Part shown: positions 6,721-13,026 of the stretch, in pieces
Layout of the letters: each line of letters opens with the position of its first letter
How positions within the stretch are numbered: position 1 is the first letter of the stretch
Assembly: GCA_004144935.1 (NCBI GenBank)
Contig: SDZP01000036.1
Location: 1 to 16,714, forward strand
Origin: Caulobacteraceae bacterium
Lineage (GTDB): Bacteria; Pseudomonadota; Alphaproteobacteria; Caulobacterales; Caulobacteraceae
Reading direction: 5' to 3'
DNA: 16,714 nucleotides
Notes under the pieces: model-generated
What the model was told of the DNA's origin: nothing
The model's input: only the letters and a program-made list of their open reading frames with translations
Databases searched by the model: none
Program-made: the position numbers and the translations under genes

Positions 6721-7166
6721 TGCTGGAGTTCGGCCTCCGCGACCCGGAAAAGGCCTACCGCCTGCGCCCGGCCGCCTTCGGCGTCTGCGTGCGGGAGGGC
6801 CTGATCGCCTGCGTCCACGTCACCCGCGCCGACGACCGCAGCTACCATGACCTGCCCGGCGGCGCCGTCGACGGCCTGGAGACGGAGGGCCAGGCCCTGA
6901 TCCGCGAGTTCGGCGAAGAGACCGGCCTGATCGTCGAGCCCGGCCCGCTGATCGTCCGCGCCAGCCAGCTGTTCCTCAAGAGCGACGGCGAGCCGGTGGA
7001 GAACGAGGGCGGCGTCTATGAGGCGCAGGCGACAGGCGAGGATGCCGCGCTGAAGGTCGAGGATGATCACAGGCTGGTGTGGCTGGACCCACAACAGGCG
7101 GTGTTGAAGCTACGGCATGAGAGCCACGCCTGGGCCGTTGCGCGGTGGTTGCGGACGCGGGGCTAG
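6720..7166 (+). CDS. Nudix hydrolase
   Basis: A 148-residue cytoplasmic protein with a perfect Nudix box at about residues 48-70: G48, five residues, E54, seven residues, then R62-E63-F-G-E66-E67-T-G69-L70. The box binds metal and cuts a nucleoside diphosphate linked to another group. The domain is of common single-domain length and has no extra substrate motif that I recognise, so the substrate (oxidised dNTP, nucleotide sugar or other) cannot be told. ATG 6720 shares its A with the TGA of the S1/P1 nuclease gene, which links cytoplasmic nucleotide clean-up with exported nucleotide release in one transcript. The functional link is inference. Confidence 0.9.
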   Translation: MLEFGLRDPEKAYRLRPAAFGVCVREGLIACVHVTRADDRSYHDLPGGAVDGLETEGQALIREFGEETGLIVEPGPLIVRASQLFLKSDGEPVENEGGVYEAQATGEDAALKVEDDHRLVWLDPQQAVLKLRHESHAWAVARWLRTRG

Positions 7167-7675
7167 GAAGACGTCTCGCAAAAGAGAAGGGTGGACTTGC
7201 GATAAAAACGCTGCAGCCTCAGGCCGTGAACAAGTTCCGTGCACCGCGATCACCGGCGATTGCCCCGCTGTTTGCAGCGTTGTTCTTCGTCGTCCTCGCG
7301 GTCATGGCCATCGCCGATCCCGAAACTGGACTTCTCAAGCTGGCCTTTTCCTGGATCGTCGTCGTGGTCTGCGGCGGCCTCGGAATCTTCGCCGCCTGGT
7401 CTCTGGTCTTTCCGGCGGCCATCTCCCTGGACGAAGAGGGTTTCACCCAATTCGGCCCCTTCGGGATGACGATCAGGATTCCCTGGTCCGACGTTGCTCA
7501 GTTCTATGTCCGCCTAGATACCGACCCACGGAAATGCCTGGTCGGCTGGACCTATGCGGAGGGGCGCGGACCCGGTGGTGGCGGGGACGTTGACGCCCTT
7601 GACGGACCTTGGCCGATCCCGGCCGACAAACTCGTCGAACTCATGCAATCCCGCCTGGAGGCCTCGCGCCGATGA
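7145..7675 (+). CDS. Small membrane protein with PH-like C-terminal region
   Basis: A protein of up to 176 residues; no clear family name. Two hydrophobic helices are visible (APLFAALFFVVLAVMAIA, then LAFSWIVVVVCGGLGIFAAW). They are followed by a strand-rich segment with ISLDEEGFTQFGPFG and IPWSDVAQFYV, a pattern typical of short bacterial PH-like membrane proteins. The C-terminal helix IPADKLVELMQSRLEA also fits that group. The start is uncertain: GTG 7145 overlaps the Nudix gene by 22 bases, while GTG 7226 would begin just before the hydrophobic part; neither has a clear ribosome site. Codon bias is weaker than in the flanking genes. The stop overlaps the methyltransferase ATG (ATGA). Function unknown. 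Confidence 0.7.
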   Translation: MVADAGLGRRLAKEKGGLAIKTLQPQAVNKFRAPRSPAIAPLFAALFFVVLAVMAIADPETGLLKLAFSWIVVVVCGGLGIFAAWSLVFPAAISLDEEGFTQFGPFGMTIRIPWSDVAQFYVRLDTDPRKCLVGWTYAEGRGPGGGGDVDALDGPWPIPADKLVELMQSRLEASRR

Positions 7676-8295
7676 CCAGCTTCTACGACCGCCACATCAT
7701 GCCCAGGCTGATCAGCTGCGCCTGCGGGGCCAAGCCGATTACCTACCAGCGGCGCAAGGTCGTGCCGAAGGCTGCCGGCAAGGTGCTGGAGCTGGGCATC
7801 GGCGGCGGCATGAACCTCATTCACTACGACCCGGGCAAGGTCTCCAGCGTTTCCGGCGTCGACCCGTCGGCCGAGTTGCGGGCCATCGCCGAGAAGGCCC
7901 CGCGCCCCGACGGCCTCAAGGTCGACATCCAGGACGGGACCGCCGAGGCGCTTCCTTTCGCCGACGCCAGCTTCGACTGCGTGATCTGCACCTTCACCCT
8001 CTGCAGCGTCGCCTCGCCGCCGGCCGCCCTGGCCGAAGCCAGGCGGGTGCTGAAGCCCGGCGGCCGCTTCTTGTTCTGCGAGCACGGCCTGGCTCCCGAC
8101 CCCAAGGTCGCCGACTGGCAGCGCTTCATCGAGCCGCTGTGGAAGCGCCTGGCCGGCGGCTGCCACCTGACCCGGCCGGTCGCGGCGGGCGTCACCGCCG
8201 CGGGCTTCGCCCTGACCGAGCTGTCGACCATGTACCTGCCCGGCACGCCCCGCTCGCTGGGCTGGAACGAGTGGGGCGAGGCGCGGCTCACGTAA
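7672..8295 (+). CDS. Class I SAM-dependent methyltransferase (methyltransferase 11 type)
   Basis: A 207-residue enzyme with a Rossmann methyltransferase core. Motif I is LELGIGGGMN (about 39-48), the acidic SAM-ribose residue lies in SGVDPS, motif II is near DCVICTFTLCSV, and motif III is ARRVLKPGGRFLFCEHG. The C-terminal YLPGTPRSLGWNEWGEA is typical of UbiE/METTL7-like proteins that methylate small lipophilic or thiol substrates. ATG 7672 overlaps the preceding stop, with TGGAG at 7656-7660 as ribosome site. The acceptor is unknown. It is the last gene of the string that begins with the S1/P1 nuclease. A role in quinone methylation is possible from the fold, but there is no supporting context here. 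Confidence 0.87.
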   Translation: MTSFYDRHIMPRLISCACGAKPITYQRRKVVPKAAGKVLELGIGGGMNLIHYDPGKVSSVSGVDPSAELRAIAEKAPRPDGLKVDIQDGTAEALPFADASFDCVICTFTLCSVASPPAALAEARRVLKPGGRFLFCEHGLAPDPKVADWQRFIEPLWKRLAGGCHLTRPVAAGVTAAGFALTELSTMYLPGTPRSLGWNEWGEARLT

Positions 8296-8299
8296 CGCG

Positions 8300-8328
8300 T
8301 TGACGCTCCTCACCCGTACCGTCAAAAC
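8300..8328 (+). promoter_or_regulatory. Candidate housekeeping promoter of the crtE-ABC-crtZ operon
   Basis: TTGACGC at 8300-8306, 14 bases, then GTCAAAAC at 8321-8328. This compares well with the Caulobacter housekeeping consensus as I recall it (TTGACGS, N10-14, GCTANAWC): the -35 is perfect and the -10 keeps most positions. It lies directly after the methyltransferase stop and 45 bases before the crtE ATG, the right place for an operon promoter. Confidence 0.5.
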
Positions 8329-8373
8329 TTACTTCGCCTGCTTCGGGGGCGAGACGAGGTTTCAAGGCCAGCG

Positions 8374-9261
8374 ATGGACGATGCGGCCTTTTTCAATGGG
8401 CTCGAGCAGACCCGGGGGCTCGTCGAGCGCCGCCTGGCCCAGCTGTTGCCGCCCGAGGGTCAGGCTCCGGCCCCGCTGACGGGCGCGGCCCGCTACGCCG
8501 TCCTGGCGTCCGGCAAGCGTTTCCGCCCCATGCTGGCCATCCTCACGGCCCGCGATTTCGGGGCCCCGGACAGCGCGGCGCTCGACGCCGCCTGCGCCTT
8601 CGAGCTGGTCCACACCGCCTCGCTGATTCTCGACGACCTGCCGTCGATGGATGACGCCAGCCTGCGCCGGGGCGTCGCCACCACCCACAAGGCCTTCGAC
8701 GAGGCCAGCGCCATCCTCGCCGCTGTCGCCCTCCTCAACCGCGCCTACGGGGTGATCGCCGATGACGCGGGCCTGAGCGACGCAGCCAAGGTCGAGCTCA
8801 CCGCCCGCCTCTCCGAATGCGTCGGTTTCCGGGGCTTGGTCGCCGGCCAGGCCCGTGACCTGGACCGCCGGGGCAAGGCCTTGAGCAACGACGAGATCGA
8901 TCTGCTCAACCACCAGAAGACCGGCGTCCTGCTGGTCGCCCCCGCCCAGGCCGGAGCCCTGATCGCAGGGGCCGACGCGGCTAGTCTGGCCGCCATCGGC
9001 GAGTTCGCCCGCCGCCTCGGCCTCGCCTTCCAGATCCGCGACGACATCCTCGACGCCGAGGGCTCGTCGGCCGAGGGCAAGGACCTGGGCAAGGACGCCG
9101 GCATGCCGACCCTGGTCACCAGCCTCGGCGTCGCCGGCGCTCGCCGGGCCATGGACGGCTATCTCGACGCCGCCCATGACGCCCTGACCCAGGCCCGCTG
9201 CGGCGACCACGCCTGGCGCTACGCCAGCGCCCTGTTCGGGTCCCGCAAGGTCGCGGCGTGA
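8374..9261 (+). CDS. crtE: Geranylgeranyl diphosphate synthase (polyprenyl synthetase)
   Basis: A 295-residue trans-prenyltransferase that would add isopentenyl diphosphate to make C20 GGPP for carotenoids. The family motifs are GKRFRP (47-52), the first aspartate motif D87-D88-L-P-S-M-D-D, the RRG after it, GQARDL, KTG, and the second aspartate motif D223-D224-I-L-D. Residue A82, five before the first aspartate, is small, as in CrtE enzymes; FPP synthases carry an aromatic there. The following ILAAVALLNRAYGVIA is also very CrtE-like. The product length is thus predicted, not shown. The ribosome site is weak (AGG at 8357-8359). The TGA overlaps the GTG of the ABC ATPase gene, and crtZ ends the same operon. 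IspA-type FPP synthase is the main alternative. Confidence 0.82.
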   Translation: MDDAAFFNGLEQTRGLVERRLAQLLPPEGQAPAPLTGAARYAVLASGKRFRPMLAILTARDFGAPDSAALDAACAFELVHTASLILDDLPSMDDASLRRGVATTHKAFDEASAILAAVALLNRAYGVIADDAGLSDAAKVELTARLSECVGFRGLVAGQARDLDRRGKALSNDEIDLLNHQKTGVLLVAPAQAGALIAGADAASLAAIGEFARRLGLAFQIRDDILDAEGSSAEGKDLGKDAGMPTLVTSLGVAGARRAMDGYLDAAHDALTQARCGDHAWRYASALFGSRKVAA

Positions 9262-10202
9262 GCGACAGCCGGCCGATCCTGAATGTCTGGGGCGCCGAGC
9301 TCAGCCATGGCGCACGCAAGATCCTGCGCGGCGTCGACCTGACCCTGAGACCCGGCGAGATCTATGCCCTGCTGGGACCCAACGGGGCCGGCAAGACCAC
9401 CCTGATCCACGCCATCTGCGGCCGCATGAAGCTCAGCAAGGGCGATATCGCCCTGGAGGGCCAGAACCCCTGGTCGACGCCGGTCTGCCGCGCCGCCCTC
9501 GGCCTCGTCCCTCAGAACATCGCCCTCTACAACCACATGACGGTGGCCGAGAACCTGCAGACTTTCGGCCGGCTGGCCGGGGTGCGGGGCAGGGCGTTGC
9601 GCGACGCCGTGGCCCGCGCCATCCACCTCTGCCGCATCGCCGACCGCGAGAACGAGCCGATCGGCCGTCTGTCCGGCGGCTATCGCCGGCGGGTCAACAT
9701 CGCCTGCGCCATTCTGCACGGCCCGCGGCTGCTGATCCTCGACGAGCCCATGGTCGGGGTCGATCCCGACGCGCGGGAGGCCCTCGACGGCGTCATCCGC
9801 GACCTGCGCGACGCCGGCGTCTGCGTGCTGATGATCACCCACGACCTGGACCAGGCCGGCGACCTGGCCGACCGCGTCGGCTTCCTGCGCGAGGGCCGCA
9901 AGGTCATGGAGGGCTCGCCGCGCGGCCTGATCACCCAGGCCTTCGGCGAGGAGCTCGAAATCCTCGTGCAGCTCGACGAGGACCCCGACAGCAACGACGA
10001 GATCGTCCTAAACGCCGCCGGCCTCGAGCGGCGCGGCAAGACCAATGTCTGGACCACGCTGGACGCCGGCGGTTACGCCACGGCGGGCCGGCTGGACTCC
10101 ACGCTGCGCAGGGCCGGCGTCACCCCGCGCGAAATCCGGGTGCGCCAGCCCTCGCTGCACAACCTCTTCACCCTCGTCGCCGACTGGCAAGACGCCGCAT
10201 GA
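9258..10202 (+). CDS. ABC transporter ATP-binding protein
   Basis: A 314-residue nucleotide-binding subunit of an ABC-2 type exporter. The order is Walker A GPNGAGKTT (40-48), Q-loop Q86, signature LSGGY (138-142), Walker B LLILDE (158-163), D-loop VGVD and switch H195 in ITHD. A C-terminal extension of about 90 residues (from about 225) is typical of the CcmA/NodI-like export ATPases. The start is GTG 9258, overlapping the crtE stop (GTGA), and its stop overlaps the permease ATG. It would power the permease encoded next. The substrate is not recognisable from the ATPase; its setting between crtE and crtZ suggests an isoprenoid or envelope lipid link, which is inference only. Confidence 0.92.
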   Translation: MSDSRPILNVWGAELSHGARKILRGVDLTLRPGEIYALLGPNGAGKTTLIHAICGRMKLSKGDIALEGQNPWSTPVCRAALGLVPQNIALYNHMTVAENLQTFGRLAGVRGRALRDAVARAIHLCRIADRENEPIGRLSGGYRRRVNIACAILHGPRLLILDEPMVGVDPDAREALDGVIRDLRDAGVCVLMITHDLDQAGDLADRVGFLREGRKVMEGSPRGLITQAFGEELEILVQLDEDPDSNDEIVLNAAGLERRGKTNVWTTLDAGGYATAGRLDSTLRRAGVTPREIRVRQPSLHNLFTLVADWQDAA

Positions 10203-11401
10203 TGTTCGCCATGTTCCGGGTGATGCTGCTCCGGCTGCTGCGCGACCGCGGGGCGCTGGCCATGACCTTCCTGCTGCCGCCCCTGGTCTTCGTGATCTTC
10301 GCCACGGTGTTCGCCGGCTCGAGCGGCGAGAACATCAAGCTCAAGCTGGTCATCGCCGACCAGGCCAGGACGCCGGCCTCCGGCCGTCTCGTCGAGGCCC
10401 TGCTGCAGGATGGCCATCTGCGGTCCGTCCCCGCCGACCCCAGCACCATCAAAGGCGTTCGCCGCCAGGTGCGGGAGGGCAAGGCCGACGCCGGCCTGAT
10501 CATCCTGTCCGACCCGGCCGGCGCCGGCACCCCCTTCCTGATCATCACCGACACCACCCGCGCCATGGCCGCGCCGATGACCCGCGGCCGCATCCAGGCC
10601 GCCTTGAGCGAGCGGCTGCCGGACGTCGTGCTGTCCAAGACCCTCAGCCTTGTCGAGCCGGTCTACGATCCCTCCGCCGCCCAGCAGGCCCGGGCCAGGG
10701 CAGTCATCGAGGGCGTGCGCGACGACGTCCAGGCCGGCCGCGCCGTCCCCGCCGACCAGGACCAGTTCGCCGTCGAGGCCATCTCGGGGGCCGGCAAGGG
10801 CAGGGGGACCATCACCTACTACGCGGGGGCGGTGACAATCCTCTTCGCCCTGTTCTCGGCCGTAAACGCGGCCATGACCCTGATCGAGGAGCGCCGGGCC
10901 GGAGTCGCCGACCGCATCCTGGCCGGGGCCGCCGGCATGACCCCGGCGCTGAACGGCAAGTTCCTGTTCATCGTCCTGCAGACGATGCTGCAGGCCTGCG
11001 CCATCTTCTTCGTCGCCCAGCTGATCTATGACACCCAGGTGCGCAGCCATCTCTGGCCCTGGCTGGCGACCAGCGTCTGCGTCGGCGTCTGCGCCGCCGG
11101 CGTGGCGCTGGGCATCGTCTCCCTGCACCGCAACCGCGATCAGGCCCAGTTGGTCTCCACCTTCCTGATCCTGCTGCTGGCCGCCGTCGGCGGCAGCATG
11201 GTGCCCCGCTTCCTGATGCCGCCCTGGCTGCAGACGCTGGGCCTCTTCACCCCGCACGTCTGGGCCATCGACGCCTACCAGGCGCTGCTTTGGCGCGACG
11301 CCGAGCTGACTTCGGTGTATCCTGCCTGGGGGATTTTGGTTGGCATCGGTCTGGCGGGCCTGTTGCTGGCCCACGTGATGGCCCGCCTGGTGCGTCGATG
11401 A
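10199..11401 (+). CDS. ABC-2 type transporter permease
   Basis: A 400-residue inner-membrane subunit. One helix near residues 19-39 (ending FATVFAG) is followed by a hydrophilic, presumably periplasmic, domain of about 160 residues (41-203). Then come about five helices, starting with the segment after GTITYYAG (about 203-222) and including the EERRAGVADRILAGA cytoplasmic coupling loop. This is the ABC-2/YhhJ-YbhR layout used by drug, lipid and polysaccharide exporters. The domain topology is my reading and was not calculated. The start ATG 10199 overlaps the ATPase TGA and the stop overlaps the crtZ ATG, so all four genes of the operon are tightly coupled. Only one permease gene is present, so it would act as a homodimer. 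Confidence 0.88.
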   Translation: MMFAMFRVMLLRLLRDRGALAMTFLLPPLVFVIFATVFAGSSGENIKLKLVIADQARTPASGRLVEALLQDGHLRSVPADPSTIKGVRRQVREGKADAGLIILSDPAGAGTPFLIITDTTRAMAAPMTRGRIQAALSERLPDVVLSKTLSLVEPVYDPSAAQQARARAVIEGVRDDVQAGRAVPADQDQFAVEAISGAGKGRGTITYYAGAVTILFALFSAVNAAMTLIEERRAGVADRILAGAAGMTPALNGKFLFIVLQTMLQACAIFFVAQLIYDTQVRSHLWPWLATSVCVGVCAAGVALGIVSLHRNRDQAQLVSTFLILLLAAVGGSMVPRFLMPPWLQTLGLFTPHVWAIDAYQALLWRDAELTSVYPAWGILVGIGLAGLLLAHVMARLVRR

Positions 11402-11883
11402 TCCTGCAGGTTCTCTCCTTCATCGCCCTCTACCTTGGGGCCGTGGTCTTCATGGAAGGCTTCGCCTGGGTGACGCATCGCTATGTCATGCACGGCTGGG
11501 GCTGGATCTGGCATCGCTCGCACCACGAACCGCGCACCGGCCACTTCGAGCTCAACGACCTGTTTGCCGTCGTCTTCGCCGCTCCGGCCATCGTCGGCAT
11601 CTATCTGGGCGTTCACGGCACGCCCTGGATGCTGCCGGTTGGGTTGGGAATCACCACCTACGGCGCGATCTACTTCCTGTTCCACGACGGCCTGGTCCAC
11701 CGCCGCTTCCCGATGCCGAAGGCAAGGAGCGCCTACTGGAAGCGTCTGATCCAGGCGCACCGCTTCCACCACGCGGTCCACACCAAGGACGGCGCGGTTT
11801 CCTTCGGCTTCCTGCTGGCCCCGGATGTTCGCAAGTTGAAAGCCCGCCTGACCGCGCAAGGTGTCGCGGCCGACGAGACTTGA
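11398..11883 (+). CDS. crtZ: Beta-carotene hydroxylase (fatty acid hydroxylase superfamily)
   Basis: A 161-residue di-iron membrane enzyme that would add 3-hydroxyl groups to beta-ionone rings (beta-carotene to zeaxanthin). All four histidine boxes are intact: H27-x4-H32, H39-x2-H42-H43, H96-x4-H101 and H121-x2-H124-H125. Hydrophobic segments lie at about 4-22, 50-67 and 75-95. The length matches CrtZ enzymes. The start is ATG 11398, overlapping the permease stop; a longer in-frame reading from 11290 would overlap the permease heavily and is not credible. The stop TGA 11881-11883 is part of a likely promoter for rnpB. crtB, crtI and crtY are not in the window, so the rest of the pathway must lie elsewhere. 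Confidence 0.9.
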   Translation: MILQVLSFIALYLGAVVFMEGFAWVTHRYVMHGWGWIWHRSHHEPRTGHFELNDLFAVVFAAPAIVGIYLGVHGTPWMLPVGLGITTYGAIYFLFHDGLVHRRFPMPKARSAYWKRLIQAHRFHHAVHTKDGAVSFGFLLAPDVRKLKARLTAQGVAADET

Positions 11884-11907
11884 CCCGAAGGGCAACCACG
11901 CCCATTC
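11880..11907 (+). promoter_or_regulatory. rnpB: Candidate rnpB promoter overlapping the crtZ stop codon
   Basis: TTGACCC (11880-11886), 13 bases, then GCCCATTC (11900-11907). The -35 fits the Caulobacter-type housekeeping consensus and the -10 fits partly. The predicted transcript start about seven bases later agrees with the 5' end expected from the first helix of RNase P RNA. The crtZ TGA is inside the -35. Confidence 0.45.
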
Positions 11908-11913
11908 CTCCGC

Positions 11914-12318
11914 CCGGATCAGATGGCCGGGCGATCGCGGCGCGCAAGCGTCGAGGAAAGTCCGGGCTCCACGGTGACAAGGCGGCGGGTAACGCCCGCC
12001 GGGGGCGACCCCAGGGATAGCGCCACAGAGAGCAAACCGCCTCTCCTCGTGAGGGGTAAGGGTGAAAGGGTGGGGTAAGAGCCCACCGCGGGGCTGGTAA
12101 CAGTCCTGGCACGGCAAGCCCCGCCTGGAGCAAGACCGAATAGGGATTCCGCGCCTGACAAGTCGATCTTCGGGTCGAGACTTCAGGCAGGACCGTCACC
12201 GGTCCGAGGCGTCCGGGTTGGTCGCGAGAACCGTCCCGCGAGGGGCGGTCCAGAGGAATGATCGTCACCGGCCGTTCTCGGCCGGGACAGAACCCGGCTT
12301 ACAGGCCATCTGATCCGC
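11914..12318 (+). ncRNA. rnpB: RNase P RNA (type A)
   Basis: The catalytic RNA that trims tRNA 5' ends. The terminal helix is perfect: GGATCAGATGGCC (11916-11928) pairs with GGCCATCTGATCC (12304-12316). Conserved core strands are present: GAGGAAAGTCCGGGCTCC (11953-11970), the AAGGGTGAAAGGGTGG and GGTAAGAGCCCACCGC segments (about 12057-12091), and the late ACAGAACCCGGCTTACAGG (12287-12305) that pairs back with the first core strand. The length of about 405 bases fits alphaproteobacterial RNAs. Ends are set from helix P1 and are accurate to a few bases. It lies 30 bases after crtZ and about 240 before mraZ. No T-rich terminator follows; processing or a weak terminator in the next 30 bases is possible. 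Confidence 0.95.
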
Positions 12319-12384
12319 CTTCCCCCGTGATGAAAGCCGAACGGCTTATCCCCGCATTACTTAACGTGTTCCATGTATGTTCTG

Positions 12385-12412
12385 TTGATGGTTCAATTTC
12401 ATTAACCAAACC
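12385..12412 (+). promoter_or_regulatory. Candidate promoter for the mraZ / dcw cluster
   Basis: TTGATGG (12385-12391), 13 bases, then ACCAAACC (12405-12412). It resembles the Caulobacter housekeeping consensus in the -35 and partly in the -10. It would give a leader of roughly 140 bases carrying the CCCA boxes. A second weak option is TTGAGG at 12450. Low confidence on the exact site. Confidence 0.3.
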
Positions 12413-12463
12413 ACGGAAAAATGCCGTTGAATCCACACTGAATCTTTTCTTGAGGCATTCCGT

Positions 12464-12497
12464 CCCATTGCCGCCCAAATCCACCCATGTTAACCCA
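12464..12497. promoter_or_regulatory. MraZ operator: four CCCA (TGGG) boxes at 10-bp spacing
   Basis: CCCA occurs at 12464, 12474, 12484 and 12494, exactly ten bases apart. On the other strand each is TGGG. In E. coli, MraZ binds TGGGN repeats separated by 5-base spacers, also a 10-bp period, in front of its own gene. The match in motif, spacing and position is direct. The repeats are read on the minus strand relative to mraZ. An upstream ATG (12487) lies inside the third box. Confidence 0.75.
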
Positions 12498-12561
12498 AAC
12501 ACACTCGGCGCGGGGTGGTTCGGCGCGCGAGGGGCAAGCAGGTCAACAGGGCAGGGACGCG

Positions 12562-13026
12562 GTGTTCTTCTCGACGTTCGAGAAACAGCTGGACGCGAAA
12601 CGGCGACTTGTCGTGCCGATGGAATTCCGCGCCGCGCTTTCCGGTCTTTTCGACGGCGTCTTCTGCTTCCCCTCCATCGAGTTCGATTGCATCGAGGGTG
12701 GCGGCAAGAACCTGTTCGATCGTTACCAGGCGGTGATCGACGAGCTGCCCTTCGGCGATCCGCTGCGTTCGGACCTGGAATTCAGCCTCAACGGCGGCCT
12801 GGCGAAGATGAATTTCGACGACGCCGGCCGCATCACCCTGCCGCCACAGCTCTGCGACCAGTTTGGCCTGACCGACTGGGTGGTGCTGGTCGGCCTCGGC
12901 GAGCGCTTCCAGATCTGGCCGCGCGAAGCCTTCCAGGCCCGCCGCGCCGCCGCCCGCGAGGGGGCCCGCGAGGGTCTGGCCGCCCTGCGCGCCGCCCAAC
13001 GGGCCCAGAAGCTGGGGCAACCCTGA
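12562..13026 (+). CDS. mraZ: Transcriptional regulator MraZ
   Basis: A DNA-binding protein of the SpoVT/AbrB-like superfamily that forms rings and controls the division and cell-wall cluster it heads. From GTG 12562 it has 154 residues, the usual MraZ length, and begins VFFSTFEKQLDAKRR as family members do. Two copies of the domain each carry the DxxxR motif (DAKRR near the start and DDAGR in the middle). The ATG at 12487 would add 25 non-family residues and falls inside the operator boxes, so I reject it. The ribosome site AGGGA lies four bases before the GTG. The C-terminal tail is rich in Ala and Arg. The stop overlaps the rsmH ATG. Confidence 0.9.
   Translation: MFFSTFEKQLDAKRRLVVPMEFRAALSGLFDGVFCFPSIEFDCIEGGGKNLFDRYQAVIDELPFGDPLRSDLEFSLNGGLAKMNFDDAGRITLPPQLCDQFGLTDWVVLVGLGERFQIWPREAFQARRAAAREGAREGLAALRAAQRAQKLGQP

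Larger units (their letters stand above)
12319..12561. other. Leader / control region between rnpB and mraZ
   Basis: 243 bases of lower GC than the rest of the window, with no credible gene. It contains a possible promoter (12385-12412), two GANTC sites for the CcrM-type methylase (12429-12433 and 12440-12444) and the four MraZ boxes (12464-12497). AGGGA at 12553-12557 is the likely ribosome site of mraZ. Confidence 0.6.

Noticed and set aside
8300..8325. TTGACG ... CGTCAA inverted repeat before crtE as an operator
   Set aside because: Six-base arms with a 14-base gap are weak, and both arms are explained by the -35 and -10 elements of the proposed promoter.
11290..11397. Upstream in-frame extension of crtZ
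   Set aside because: It overlaps the end of the permease by more than 100 bases. The ATG at 11398 gives the usual crtZ length and the same four-base overlap as the other genes of the operon.
12360..12500. TTAA-containing sites before mraZ as CtrA binding sites
   Set aside because: Only half-sites such as TTAACCA are present; no second TTAA is found at the required 7-base gap.
12258..13025. An open frame that runs from inside rnpB through mraZ into the rsmH frame
   Set aside because: It is the rsmH frame extended upstream by chance. Its first part lies in the RNase P RNA and the mraZ region is coding in another frame. rsmH has a clear own start at 13026.
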